Origin: Bacillota bacterium | GTDB lineage: Bacteria; Bacillota; Clostridia; Lachnospirales; Lachnospiraceae | Length of the DNA stretch: 64,000 bases | Direction: 5' to 3' | Assembly (NCBI GenBank): GCA_023391695.1 | Contig: JAEWAK010000025.1 | Coordinates: 1-64,000 of the forward strand | Shown here: positions 1 to 9,853 of the stretch, in pieces | Layout of the letters: every line of letters starts with the position of its first letter | Numbering within the stretch: position 1 is the stretch's first letter | Made by a program: the position numbers and the translations under genes | The notes under the pieces: generated by a model | Databases searched by the model: none | What the model saw: only the letters and a program-made list of their open reading frames with translations | What the model was told of the DNA's origin: nothing

Positions 1-590
1 TCGCTTCCTAACGGAACGTTTCATCCCATCTGAAATACGTTGTATTCAGATGGACTTTTAAAGTTACCCTTTTTTACAAGATCAAAAACATCCAAAAACC
101 TCTTGACTATTTATAGTTTGTCACCTCGATTTAAAGAAATTATTTATCACATAGTCATTGTAGCTCATTTACAAATTAAAATTAATGACTACTTTTACCG
201 TTATAAAAACGGTATTTAATGCTAGATTTTATCCATTGAATAGGTACCTCCGAAAAAAAGTAGTTTTTAGCTATAAACATTATCTCTAAAAATAACCAAG
301 ATCGAGGCACTTATTATTTACTTGGACTATGTGGCTTACTGATGATTACCATAGTCGAACCTAATCCAACTAGTGTGTCCTGCTTCTCTGGAAACGCTCC
401 TAACAATAAAAAAGTGTAAGAAAGTCCTCATAAATGGATTACTTACACTCTTTTAAAATTTTATTATTCAACGTCTTCACACAAACCATTCGTTGCCTTG
501 CTTATAACTGTAGCTTTGCTTTTCTTATACCTTAGTGTCTTAAGCAGTACTGTTGATAAGGTTCATTACATAGACTTATTATCTATTAAT
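1..590. other. Non-coding stretch with two hairpins
   Basis: No convincing gene. A hairpin with arms CCATCTGAA (26-34) and TTCAGATGG (45-53) lies at the left edge. A stronger terminator-like hairpin is at 408-454. On the minus strand a stop-free run of about 32 codons ends near 463, just before that hairpin, and may be the end of a decayed gene; it resembles nothing I recognise. Confidence 0.5.
408..454. terminator. Bidirectional rho-independent terminator
   Basis: The arms AGTGTAAG and CTTACACT are separated by about 20 nt and flanked by A-rich and T-rich runs, so it could work in both directions. On the minus strand it follows the stop-free scrap that ends near 463. Confidence 0.6.
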
Positions 591-768
591 TTAGGTAATA
601 ATAAAAATTGCATTCATTATACGTTTAAACTCTTTTTCATAATCATAATTCCCTTTCTTCCATATCCATGTTAAACATAGACTATTCGATATATTAAAAG
701 CTGCATCATAAAGAATGGAAGCTTCAACAGTACAACTTATCTGCTTAGAATCTTGCGCCTATTAACAT
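591..768 (-). pseudogene. Remnant of a TetR/AcrR-type regulator
   Basis: A strong ribosome site (AAAGGAG) precedes an ATG at 768, but that frame stops after seven codons. A neighbouring frame then stays open for about 57 codons to a TAA at 591 and reads like the C-terminal ligand/dimerisation helices of a TetR-family regulator (for example LCLTWIWKKGNYDYEKEFKR). The start and the 3' end are present, while the HTH-encoding part between them is missing. This looks like an internal deletion that left a non-functional gene. The family assignment rests on the helix pattern only and is tentative. Confidence 0.4.
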
Positions 769-1036
769 AGTGATCTCTCCTTTGCGTATTATTTATGTAT
801 TTTATACGTTATAGAAGATCCTTTTTCAACAAAACGAATAGAAAAAACAGAGCAGCTGTTCTTTGACTGCCCGTTTTTTATAATATTTACTTTAGCTGTT
901 CCAACCGAAATAACTAAGATCACCGTTTCTGAATTCTCAAATACCCAATAACTTCAAGGTCGATTCCAGCTGAATGATGCTTGTCCGTTGTGCTTTACTA
1001 ATCATTAATTTTACAGCCTGACTGATAGGAGTATTT

Positions 1037-3388
1037 TTAAACACTATGTTCATTATATATAATAGAATTTTCCCCTTGTACCAAATTTTCTTTCTCTCCA
1101 TTTGGAAGTTTCAATATTCCGCTTAATTCCTTTGGCAGACATAATTCATAAGTAATGCCAAAATCTGTTCTTCTGTAATCAAATGTAACCTGACCGTATG
1201 GTGTTACAGCTGTCCCTTTGATATCCTGTAAATACTCCATATGGGGATTTACTTCAACACTTCCCCATGCAATTTCTCCCATTCGTATCCCTGCTATATT
1301 CCTTATTAATTCATAAATAGGGAGAGCGCTCCAGGCATGACACTCGCTCCTTCCGTTAACAGGCTCCTCTGGACAGGTAGTACAGTCCAGACTGATTAAA
1401 TTGATCCAAAGTTTCAACAGTTCATTAGTCTCCTTATAAAGTCCGACTTTTTCTAATGCTCCAAAAAATTCATAACTTGTAGAAAAAGAACACTTTATAA
1501 TATTGTCATAATCCAAAGATTTTTTTAAAATCTCTCTTCCTTTTTCCTCGGGGATCATTTCATTTAATACAGCCCAAGCCTGTGCATGCTGGGAATACTG
1601 CTCCATATTCGGGCCTTCTCTATATAGTCCGACCTCTTCTGACCAGCACAGTCTTTGTATCTGTTTTATTAATTCCTTTTGTCTTAACCTGTACTCCTCA
1701 CCGGTTTCACGTCTGCCTGTCTGTTCATTTAAGTAAGCACCACATAGAAGGGCATAACCATACATCAAATTGATTATAGTAGACGGGCCGAAAAGCGAGG
1801 CCGTTGGTGCCCCCATTTCAATACTCCATTCCGTCTGCCAGTCTACAAATTCCCAATACCCCAAATTTTCCACTAATTGATGCTTTCCAATTTTTCTTTC
1901 ATAGTAACTGAGAATTGCATCCACATCTGTACGGTATCTCTTTATGGTATCCACATCGCCTGTCTGCATATAGTAATCATAAAGCATATAAATATAATGG
2001 AGTGAAAAAGTAGAAATTATTTGTGTAAAAGAACTAGGGTATTTTCCCTGTATTAAACCGTCCGGAATCATGGAATGATGAAAATCCTTCAATGCCTTTT
2101 TTATCAGACGGGTATCCCCGCTGACCGTATATGTAAACAAAGCCTGCAGGCGGGTATCCATGGGAAACTGCATCTGTTCATAAAACGGACAATCCATATA
2201 GGTTTCTGTCATGCATCTTTTCAATGTCCTGACACAGATTTCCCAAAGGGACTTTACCCAGCCTTCTGAGGAATCAACAGCGGTCTGGATCTCTAAGGGA
2301 TATCCGGTTTCCATAAAACGAGGTCTGTAAATTCTAAGAGGTACTTCACCGGCAGTTACTTCAATTCTGATAAAGCGAAAAGTCCGGAACCAAAAAGGTT
2401 CATAGGTCAAATCATTTCCTGATAACACTATCTCATCCTCCAGCCCTTGGATGAAAGCATCTACATAATCTGTTCTCTTTCTATTACTTTCCTCTCCCAT
2501 AAATTTTTCAAAATAAGTAAATTTTATTTTACTTAAAGAACCGCCTCCGGAAAAGCGATATTTCATATAGCCATTCTTAATCTCACCGGCATCCAGAATA
2601 AAGACTTTATCTTTTCCCTTATCAACTGTGACATATTCCTCTTTGCAAATATCGCTTCCGTATATATCACACAGGAAATCCACTTCCTCTTCATAAAGCA
2701 GGGGAATTTCCCTTTCTGTCAACGGATATTTTTCCAGCAGTCCGACAAGTTGGTTAAATCTCGGCGTAGAAGTCGGCTCAATTAAAATAGGGGCTACCCA
2801 ATTATCATCTATATAATCCTGACATTTCCAAGATTCCGGCAAGCTGTTAAAATCGATATCTTCACAAATAGCTCCAAGATTTATGGTAATCTCTTTTGAT
2901 TTCAAGTAAAAGCTTCCGTCCAGATACACTTTCCAGGGAGCCGTTCCGCTGGTAAGAGATGCAACCACTTCTTTCTTTTCATTTACAAAACTGCCTTCTA
3001 CAGCCAGCCGGTGCCCTGAGGGAACAGAAGCTATGGCAATTAAAGGCAGACGCTCATCTTCCTGCTGATTAAAAACGGAATATGCATCACTGGCCAAAAC
3101 CTGCACTGCAAATACATTCTTCCCCCAATTTAAAAATTCAGAAACATCCAATGTTTCAAAATAATGTCTATATCTATCCCCTTTACAAGGACCGGACAAC
3201 ACCGGCTTATTATTGATCCATAACCGATATCTGGAATTCGCTGTTATGGTAAGATTTAAAGAAGCTGTTTCTTCCAAAATAATTTCACATCGGAAATAAG
3301 CAAAACGACCGTTGATATCCCCCTGCAATATATTCCACTTTTCTAGTTCTGAGACGGGTACTCCCATCCATATGGCATCTTTGAACAT
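1037..3388 (-). CDS. GH78 alpha-L-rhamnosidase-like glycoside hydrolase
   Basis: About 783 aa, no signal peptide, so likely cytoplasmic. The first 350 residues are beta-rich accessory domains; the second half is an (alpha/alpha)6-barrel region. The motif DCPFYEQMQFPMDTR (about 399-413) matches the conserved catalytic-domain block of family 78, and WEFVDW follows near 512. It would release terminal rhamnose, or a similar sugar, from imported glycosides. The ATG at 3388 is preferred over a GTG two codons upstream because GGAGGG lies 6 nt before it. The start lies just upstream of the TGA of the response regulator gene, so the two are probably translationally coupled. It is the last gene of the uptake operon. 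Substrate is inferred from family only. Confidence 0.85.
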   Translation of the reverse strand: MFKDAIWMGVPVSELEKWNILQGDINGRFAYFRCEIILEETASLNLTITANSRYRLWINNKPVLSGPCKGDRYRHYFETLDVSEFLNWGKNVFAVQVLASDAYSVFNQQEDERLPLIAIASVPSGHRLAVEGSFVNEKKEVVASLTSGTAPWKVYLDGSFYLKSKEITINLGAICEDIDFNSLPESWKCQDYIDDNWVAPILIEPTSTPRFNQLVGLLEKYPLTEREIPLLYEEEVDFLCDIYGSDICKEEYVTVDKGKDKVFILDAGEIKNGYMKYRFSGGGSLSKIKFTYFEKFMGEESNRKRTDYVDAFIQGLEDEIVLSGNDLTYEPFWFRTFRFIRIEVTAGEVPLRIYRPRFMETGYPLEIQTAVDSSEGWVKSLWEICVRTLKRCMTETYMDCPFYEQMQFPMDTRLQALFTYTVSGDTRLIKKALKDFHHSMIPDGLIQGKYPSSFTQIISTFSLHYIYMLYDYYMQTGDVDTIKRYRTDVDAILSYYERKIGKHQLVENLGYWEFVDWQTEWSIEMGAPTASLFGPSTIINLMYGYALLCGAYLNEQTGRRETGEEYRLRQKELIKQIQRLCWSEEVGLYREGPNMEQYSQHAQAWAVLNEMIPEEKGREILKKSLDYDNIIKCSFSTSYEFFGALEKVGLYKETNELLKLWINLISLDCTTCPEEPVNGRSECHAWSALPIYELIRNIAGIRMGEIAWGSVEVNPHMEYLQDIKGTAVTPYGQVTFDYRRTDFGITYELCLPKELSGILKLPNGEKENLVQGENSIIYNEHSV

Positions 3389-3390
3389 TT

Positions 3391-4890
3391 TCACCCTCCG
3401 GTTTCACGATTATTAACTTGTTTGATAAATTCTGTAGGCCTAACTCCGGTATACATTTTGAATACTCTGCTGAAATAAAATTGATCACTATAACCCACCA
3501 TCTGCGCCACATCCCTAATTAATATCTCTTCATCCTCCTGAAGTTTCTGTTTTGCAATTTCCATACGCATAAAGGTTAAATAAGTATTAAAAGACTTATT
3601 TTCATATTTTCGGAACATATAACTTAAATGGCTTTGGGAAACACCAAATTCTTTCTCAATGGTATTTAATGTTAGAGGCTCCGAAATATTGCGGATGATA
3701 AACCGCCTTATCTTATCAAAGTATTCCGGCGTATCAATTTTTTGATTGGCCTGACTCTCCTCCTGCTGCGGGAATAAGAAAGATATAAGACTTTGGTACA
3801 GCATATCAACATCGTCAGCATTATAAAAAATGTCTTCCAGCAGATATTCCGTATTGCTGTCATAATTACCATAGTTATTATTAAGCCAGATAATGTTGCA
3901 AATTTGTCGTAATAGATTTTCTACCTGGATCTTCGGTATTTTTTTAGTTTCAAAACTCTTACACAATTTTCGCAGTTCCTGTTTTGCCTTTGAAACCTGC
4001 TGTTTATTCAGGTAATACCTTATATTTTCAAATGTATTTTTATCAAAATCATCAAGAGCTGCAGGTCTTTTATTGTCTTCTAGAAAAATAACCTGTTCAT
4101 ATCCACAGACGAGACTTTTATAAAATGTCTGATAGATCTCTTTTATTTTCCCCTGCATTTCAGTAATTATAAAAGGAGTCCTTGTTGCAATAACGGTTAC
4201 CTTATTTTTATCTATCTTATACTTATTTTTCAGTTCCTGAATAATTCTGTCCAGTTCTTTATTCTTTTCAATAAGCTCCTCCGGCATTAAATATAAAACT
4301 TCATTTTCATCCCTGCTATATGCAATAACGGCTTCATATCCATCGGAATAATTGCCGCCGTCTCTTTCATCCACAAATCGATGAGGCAGACAGTTTTTCC
4401 TCACAAAAACCGCATAATATCTGCCATCAGTAAAATATTTTTCAATTATGGTATCTTCTACATAATTTCCTTTGCATATATTCCGAAGCATTTGGGTACG
4501 AACGGCAAAATACTGCTCCGTCATATTATTATTCAGTCTCTGCATCACTTCAACAAATTCCGCCGGATCTACCGGTTTTAAAACATATTCAAATATCTGC
4601 TGATTAATTGCTTTCTTCATATATTCAAAATCCGAATACCCGCTGATAATAATTATCCGCATCTCCGGATAGATTAACTTAACCTTTTCGATCAATTCTA
4701 TGCCAGTGAGTCCTGTCATTTTAATATCGGTAATAAGAACATCTGGTCTTATGCTTTCCAATATTTTAATACATTCTTCTGCGCCGCCCGCCATTCCGGC
4801 AACCTCAAAATTATTGCACATTTTATTTATTATTGTACCGATGTATTCTATGGCTGCAGGTTCATCATCTACAATCAACACCCGAAACAT
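3391..4890 (-). CDS. YesN-like response regulator with AraC-type HTH
   Basis: About 499 aa. An N-terminal receiver domain (MFRVLIVDDEP, phospho-acceptor Asp in LITDIKM near residue 55) is followed by a long linker region and a C-terminal AraC/XylS double HTH (last 100 residues, including VAQMVGYSDQFYFSRVFKMYTG and PTEF). It should bind DNA upstream of the sugar-uptake operon when phosphorylated by the adjacent YesM-like kinase. The ATG at 4890 is preferred to the GTG at 4899 because the AGGTGA site overlaps that GTG. It sits directly behind the kinase gene, whose stop is at 4900. Confidence 0.9.
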   Translation of the reverse strand: MFRVLIVDDEPAAIEYIGTIINKMCNNFEVAGMAGGAEECIKILESIRPDVLITDIKMTGLTGIELIEKVKLIYPEMRIIIISGYSDFEYMKKAINQQIFEYVLKPVDPAEFVEVMQRLNNNMTEQYFAVRTQMLRNICKGNYVEDTIIEKYFTDGRYYAVFVRKNCLPHRFVDERDGGNYSDGYEAVIAYSRDENEVLYLMPEELIEKNKELDRIIQELKNKYKIDKNKVTVIATRTPFIITEMQGKIKEIYQTFYKSLVCGYEQVIFLEDNKRPAALDDFDKNTFENIRYYLNKQQVSKAKQELRKLCKSFETKKIPKIQVENLLRQICNIIWLNNNYGNYDSNTEYLLEDIFYNADDVDMLYQSLISFLFPQQEESQANQKIDTPEYFDKIRRFIIRNISEPLTLNTIEKEFGVSQSHLSYMFRKYENKSFNTYLTFMRMEIAKQKLQEDEEILIRDVAQMVGYSDQFYFSRVFKMYTGVRPTEFIKQVNNRETGG

Positions 4891-4899
4891 TACATTCAC

Positions 4900-6630
4900 C
4901 TATTCTTTATATGCTACTTTAATCGTTACTTTTGCACCCTTTTCCATATTCTTAATCAGAAAATCCATCTGATCCCCATAGATTAAGTAAAACCTCAAAT
5001 ACGTATTAATAATCCCCATACCTCCAATTTCCAATTCAGTACCGTTTCCCAGAAACTCTTCCTTTGCCTGAACAATTTTTCGGTTCAGTTCTGCCAATAC
5101 AGGCTCCGCAAATCCGGCACCGTCATCTTGAATACTAATGTACCAGAAATCCTTATCTTCCCATCCTTCTATAACAATTTTTATCGAAGCTGCCGGTCCT
5201 GTAAATCCATGCTGTATACTGTTTTCAGCAAGCTGCTGCAGTCCCAGTTTGGGAATTTTCCGGTTCTGTATAGTATCAGGTATGGTATATTCATATTCAA
5301 ACCTGTCCCGAAACCGTTCTTTTATGAGATAAAAATAGTGTTCCAGATATTTTAACTCCTGACTTACCAGAGCGACCCTCTCTTTTGTATTTGTGGAATA
5401 ACGAAGTATAGAACCCAGACTGCTGCAGATACTGCATATCTTACTGTCATCCAGAAGCATACCGCGATTCGCAATTATATTTAAAACATTAAATATAAAA
5501 TGGGGATTTACACCGGCCTGCAGCACATCAAACTGGGCCTGCATATTCATTCTTGAGATTTTTTTCTCACATTCTATCGCATGAGATAACCGTTCCAGCA
5601 AACGTTGGAATGAATTTCCCAAAAACTGTAATTCTTTAATATTAGAAGAAAAGGTAAAAGGCTGGCCCAGATTTTCCAACTCTGTTTTTTCTATGAACGC
5701 AACCAGCTCCAGGATTGGTTTTGTCAGGAAATTCGTCGAGAGTTTTACATATAATAACACGACAAGTAAAATACATAAAATAAATATGGAATAATAAAAG
5801 ATCATCTTAAGAACTTTATTGTCCAGCTCACCCTTATCTCCCAATACCATTACAGTAATTCCTGACTTTTCCGACCTATTTGTATAAATGAGTTTATCCC
5901 CATACCGAAATTCCTGTCCGTTACTTTCCCGTGATATAAACAGTCTATCAAAATAGGAGGATTGTTCATCAATATTTGAAATAAGTATCTTTCCATCCTC
6001 ATCATAGATAATAAAATTCTTCTCGTTCAAATCTGATATCTCCAACAGATCAACCGGATACTCTACTTCTATATAACTTCCTGAATACCCTCTTATTTCT
6101 TTTACAAGAGATATCACATCGGTATTATCTTTTTTACTCCATTGGGAAGTATGCAGTTTTGTTAAGCTAGCTTTTTTACCAGACACATCCTCATATCGGT
6201 TGCGGTTTAGAATTTCTTTTGTAAAATCTGTATCCAGTTTACCACTAGCCGTAATAGCAAATCCATACTTGTTAAATACAGCGACTTTGTGAAAATTCCG
6301 TGTTAGATACCAAGCCCCAAGGCAGCTCTGGATATCCCTGATCGCACCAGCCATGTCTCTGTCATATCTCCCGATTTCCTGATCCCGTGCCAGTATCTTT
6401 ATACCGTCCAGCACATCTCCATCGGATATTACAAAACTTGCTGCAAACTCCATTTTTTCCACAGCCGTGTCAAATTTGTTCGTTAATTGCTCTGATTTCG
6501 ATTGGAGGATTTCATAAACTTCATTTCTTTGCTGCTCAATTTTATATCTGCAGAATATACCAAATCCGATAATAATGATGATTGTGCTTAGTGCGGCAAA
6601 CGGTAAAAACATCTTCTGTCTATACTTCAT
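4900..6630 (-). CDS. YesM-like membrane sensor histidine kinase
   Basis: 576 aa. A first membrane helix at about 8-28 and a second at about 275-297 enclose an extracellular sensor region of roughly 245 residues. A HAMP-like segment follows, then a His_kinase domain with the phospho-acceptor His377 in NPHFIFNVLN, and a HATPase_c domain (AENSIQHG, DDGAGF, GGMGIINT). This is the LytS/YesM kinase class that pairs with AraC-type regulators to control carbohydrate operons. The partner gene follows immediately and the sugar permeases precede it, so it probably senses extracellular sugar or the binding protein. Confidence 0.92.
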   Translation of the reverse strand: MKYRQKMFLPFAALSTIIIIIGFGIFCRYKIEQQRNEVYEILQSKSEQLTNKFDTAVEKMEFAASFVISDGDVLDGIKILARDQEIGRYDRDMAGAIRDIQSCLGAWYLTRNFHKVAVFNKYGFAITASGKLDTDFTKEILNRNRYEDVSGKKASLTKLHTSQWSKKDNTDVISLVKEIRGYSGSYIEVEYPVDLLEISDLNEKNFIIYDEDGKILISNIDEQSSYFDRLFISRESNGQEFRYGDKLIYTNRSEKSGITVMVLGDKGELDNKVLKMIFYYSIFILCILLVVLLYVKLSTNFLTKPILELVAFIEKTELENLGQPFTFSSNIKELQFLGNSFQRLLERLSHAIECEKKISRMNMQAQFDVLQAGVNPHFIFNVLNIIANRGMLLDDSKICSICSSLGSILRYSTNTKERVALVSQELKYLEHYFYLIKERFRDRFEYEYTIPDTIQNRKIPKLGLQQLAENSIQHGFTGPAASIKIVIEGWEDKDFWYISIQDDGAGFAEPVLAELNRKIVQAKEEFLGNGTELEIGGMGIINTYLRFYLIYGDQMDFLIKNMEKGAKVTIKVAYKE

Positions 6631-6710
6631 ATCTAATCCTCCGACCTATTCCCTCTGCTTTCAGTATAGAACGTTTTATCCGCCAAGACAATCTTTAAAT
6701 ATATCCTGAT

Positions 6711-7541
6711 TTAACCTTTGACGGAACCCGCTACCATTCCTTCTACAATTCGTTTATTAAATATCAGAAAAAGAAGAAACATGGGTATGACGATAATAAT
6801 AATATTAGCAAACAACAGATGAAATGAATTTTGGAAAGTACTCATGTAATTATATAGTGTTAATTGTATCGTTGAGTTATTATATCCCGGCAAAAAGTAC
6901 AACGGATTTGTAAAATCATTAAAAACCGTAACAGCATTTAGAATAATTACTGTCGCAGTAATTGGTTTTAGCAGCGGAAATATGATTTTAATAAAAATCT
7001 GCTTCGGTGTACACCCATCAACATATGCAGCCTCTTCTAATTCTACCGGGACTGTTCCGATGAATCCTCTATAGAGCATGATAGTAAAAGGAATATTCAA
7101 AGCTGTTTCTATCATTATCATGGAAAACATGGTTTTATAAATATGAAGAGTTTTTAACAACCAGATGGACGGAAGAACAGCCGGTGGCAGCATGAGCCCT
7201 ATCATTACCATCAAATTTGCTATTCTTGAAAGCCTGTTCTTTTTCCTCTGAATTACATAACCGGCCATCGCTCCGGTAAATATTAATAAGATAACAGAAC
7301 CGACTGTTAACACTGCACTGTTCTTAAAAGCTAGTATTATCTGAAAATTATTATTTTTTATTACTTCAATAAAATTTTCAAAATGTAAAGAAGACGGCAG
7401 GAAAAAGTTCAGTGAATTGGCTTCTTTCCTATCTTTAAGAGATGTCAGAATCATAAAGAGGAAAGGAACTACAAAAATAAAAAAAGCAATTATACAACCG
7501 GTCACATCAGCAATTATTATAGATTTTTTTCGTCTGCTCAT
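6711..7541 (-). CDS. Carbohydrate ABC transporter permease (MalG type)
   Basis: 276 aa with six predicted membrane helices. It carries the EAA-type cytoplasmic loop (EEAAYVDGCTPKQIFIKIIFP) that contacts the ATPase. The ATG overlaps the stop of the upstream permease gene (ATGA), so the two are coupled and form one heterodimeric channel. No ATPase is encoded nearby. In Firmicutes such CUT1 systems usually share a MsmX-type ATPase encoded elsewhere, so this is expected rather than a defect. Confidence 0.92.
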   Translation of the reverse strand: MSRRKKSIIIADVTGCIIAFFIFVVPFLFMILTSLKDRKEANSLNFFLPSSLHFENFIEVIKNNNFQIILAFKNSAVLTVGSVILLIFTGAMAGYVIQRKKNRLSRIANLMVMIGLMLPPAVLPSIWLLKTLHIYKTMFSMIMIETALNIPFTIMLYRGFIGTVPVELEEAAYVDGCTPKQIFIKIIFPLLKPITATVIILNAVTVFNDFTNPLYFLPGYNNSTIQLTLYNYMSTFQNSFHLLFANIIIIVIPMFLLFLIFNKRIVEGMVAGSVKG

Positions 7542-8401
7542 AATAATGCCTCCTCTTTACGATAAAGATATTTTTGTAAAGGCACTGCAAGACAAATTAT
7601 TAATATCAGCATAATAACGTTTCCTGCTGTTGATAAACCATAATACCCTGCTATATACTGCTTATAAATAATTGAGGCCAGAGTATCCGTTGCAAAACCC
7701 GGACCTCCGCCGGTCATGGACCATATCATATCAAAGCTTCGGATGCCTCCGATAAAAGAAAGGATAATTACTGAGTTTCTTGCACTTGATGAAAGAGGAA
7801 CAATAATATATCGTAGTTTTTGCAGCCTGCTTGCACCATCGATTTCAGCCGCTTCATAATAAGATCTGTCGATGGATTGGATTCCAGCTATATAAATTAT
7901 AGTAGCAATACTTAACCCTTTCCAGATATCCGCCAGAATTACGGAATACAAAGCAACGGACGAATCTCCCAGCCAATTAATTCCAGGCAGCCCGATTAAC
8001 TCAAGCAGCCTGTTAAATATACCCTTAGTAGGATGCATAAAACTTTTAAAAGTAATACCTACTGCAATCGTGCTGACCAGATTCGGGAAAAATACCGCCG
8101 ACCGGATGATATTTTTTGATTTTATTTTTCCGGTTAAAAATACAGCGATAAAAAAGGCCAATATCACCTTAGAACCACTCGTAAGTACCGAATATACCAA
8201 GGTGTTTTTTATACCAATGGATAACGATTTGTCCGTGAAAAACATGATATAATTATCTAGTCCATTAAATCTGGCTGAATCAAAATTCCATACGGTCATA
8301 CTATAATAAATAGATATAATAGTCGGTATCATAAAAAAGATTCCGAACACAGCCATAGCGGGAATTAAAAAGCTGTTTGAATATAATTTTTCTTTGTTCA
8401 T
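7538..8401 (-). CDS. Carbohydrate ABC transporter permease (MalF type)
   Basis: About 287 aa with six membrane helices and the EAA loop (YYEAAEIDGASRLQKLRYII). It pairs with the MalG-type permease that follows with a 4-base overlap. The ATG at 8401 is chosen over an upstream in-frame alternative start at 8428: it is preceded at about 10 nt by AAGGAA and gives the normal MNKEKLY-type N-terminus. Second gene of the operon after the binding protein. Confidence 0.9.
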   Translation of the reverse strand: MNKEKLYSNSFLIPAMAVFGIFFMIPTIISIYYSMTVWNFDSARFNGLDNYIMFFTDKSLSIGIKNTLVYSVLTSGSKVILAFFIAVFLTGKIKSKNIIRSAVFFPNLVSTIAVGITFKSFMHPTKGIFNRLLELIGLPGINWLGDSSVALYSVILADIWKGLSIATIIYIAGIQSIDRSYYEAAEIDGASRLQKLRYIIVPLSSSARNSVIILSFIGGIRSFDMIWSMTGGGPGFATDTLASIIYKQYIAGYYGLSTAGNVIMLILIICLAVPLQKYLYRKEEALL

Positions 8402-8503
8402 TGCATAATATTCCTTTCCTTGTCGCACACAATACGGATATTTTTAACGAATTGGAGCCATTACAGCATTTGTAAATACTCCAATCCGTTAAGTCCAGTC
8501 AGC

Positions 8504-9853
8504 TTATCGTTTCCAGTCAAACCCTAATTGTATCGCCTGCTTGTAGCAATCATCGTCATATTTCTCGGCTGCTTCTTTTCCAGCAACTTGACCGGTCGCC
8601 ACCTCAACAAATATAGATTCGGCATTAGCGCCTTTTACTGCTGTTTCATATTCCTGGGCCAACGCAACATTTCCCGAATCGAAATATGCCTGCATATCAC
8701 CAGACACAGCGGCATAGGATTCTCCTGACGGCTGATAACCGATAACACTATAAGGCCCTGTAGGGAGCTGTGCCTTGCTGTTAATATCCAATGCCTCTGC
8801 ACTAAGATAAAAATTAAAGAAATCAATAATTTTTTGAATTTGTTCCGAGTCTTTGTTTACATAGATTGCATTGGAAGGCCATAAAGTCATACCGTTTACA
8901 TCCGCACTGTCACCAGGTACTGCAAAAAATCCAATATTATCTACGCTTTCCTTATCATATAGGGAATAAATATTGGCCAAAGCCTGGCTTTGCATAAAAT
9001 AATGGGCTCCATTTCCTTCCGCAAGCATAGCGCAGGCATCATCATAAGTTGCGACAGCACTGTCTTCATTATAATAAGGTATCAGATCAGCATATTTTTC
9101 AAAACTATTAACTGCAATATCCGTATCCGCATATTTAGCGGTGCCTGCTTCAAAATTCTTTGAAAAATCCGGTTCCACAGCTGTAATATTGTAATAGTCT
9201 GCCAGAAAGACAAGCTGACTTGTCCAAGAAGAACCAAAGCTTCCTATTACCGCCGTTTCACCGGCCTGTTTTAGTGCTTCACAATTCTTCAAAAAATTAT
9301 CCCATGTTTTTGGTACCTTAAGCCCGTATTTTTCATACATTGCTTTGTTATATAAAACACCGCCACCCATGGAAGCACCAATTGGAATCCCGTAGATACT
9401 GTCCCCGACAGTAACGGCATCTTTAAAGCTTTTATCAAGATAGTTCATCACATCATAACCTTTTAGATCCAAAAAGTATTCTGACGGATTTATACTGGCA
9501 AGAAGGCTTCCTGAATTATAAAACACAATATCCGGTGTTTCGCCACTGGCTAACAGAGATTTAAACGCCGTGTTGTCAGCATTGGATATAGGCTGAATTT
9601 CTATTGTTATTCCCAGTTTCTCCTTTGCTGCATCTGCTACCGCTTCAAAACCGTCCGTTACATAATCCGTTGGAATCCCGGCAGTTATTGTTACTTCACC
9701 ACCTACTGTCTCAGAATTTACACTACCACTTTCACCGGACGTATCCGTCCCTGTCGTTCCGTTAACATCTCCACCCGATTTTGCTCCGCATCCACTGAGC
9801 AATCCACCTATAAGTGTCACTGTCAATAATAAAGTAAATAACTTCTTTTTCAT
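8504..9853 (-). CDS. Sugar ABC transporter solute-binding lipoprotein
   Basis: 449 aa with a lipoprotein signal peptide ending in the lipobox LLSGC (Cys22), then a Ser/Gly/Thr-rich tether and a family 1 extracellular solute-binding fold (typical segments VLYNKAMYEKYGLKVPKTWD and FFNFYLSAEA). It should be anchored outside the membrane and deliver an oligosaccharide or glycoside to the two permeases. It is the first gene of the operon, and AGGAGG lies 6 nt upstream of the ATG. A TATAAT-like -10 box is visible in the leader (near 9914) but I see no good -35. Confidence 0.92.
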   Translation of the reverse strand: MKKKLFTLLLTVTLIGGLLSGCGAKSGGDVNGTTGTDTSGESGSVNSETVGGEVTITAGIPTDYVTDGFEAVADAAKEKLGITIEIQPISNADNTAFKSLLASGETPDIVFYNSGSLLASINPSEYFLDLKGYDVMNYLDKSFKDAVTVGDSIYGIPIGASMGGGVLYNKAMYEKYGLKVPKTWDNFLKNCEALKQAGETAVIGSFGSSWTSQLVFLADYYNITAVEPDFSKNFEAGTAKYADTDIAVNSFEKYADLIPYYNEDSAVATYDDACAMLAEGNGAHYFMQSQALANIYSLYDKESVDNIGFFAVPGDSADVNGMTLWPSNAIYVNKDSEQIQKIIDFFNFYLSAEALDINSKAQLPTGPYSVIGYQPSGESYAAVSGDMQAYFDSGNVALAQEYETAVKGANAESIFVEVATGQVAGKEAAEKYDDDCYKQAIQLGFDWKR

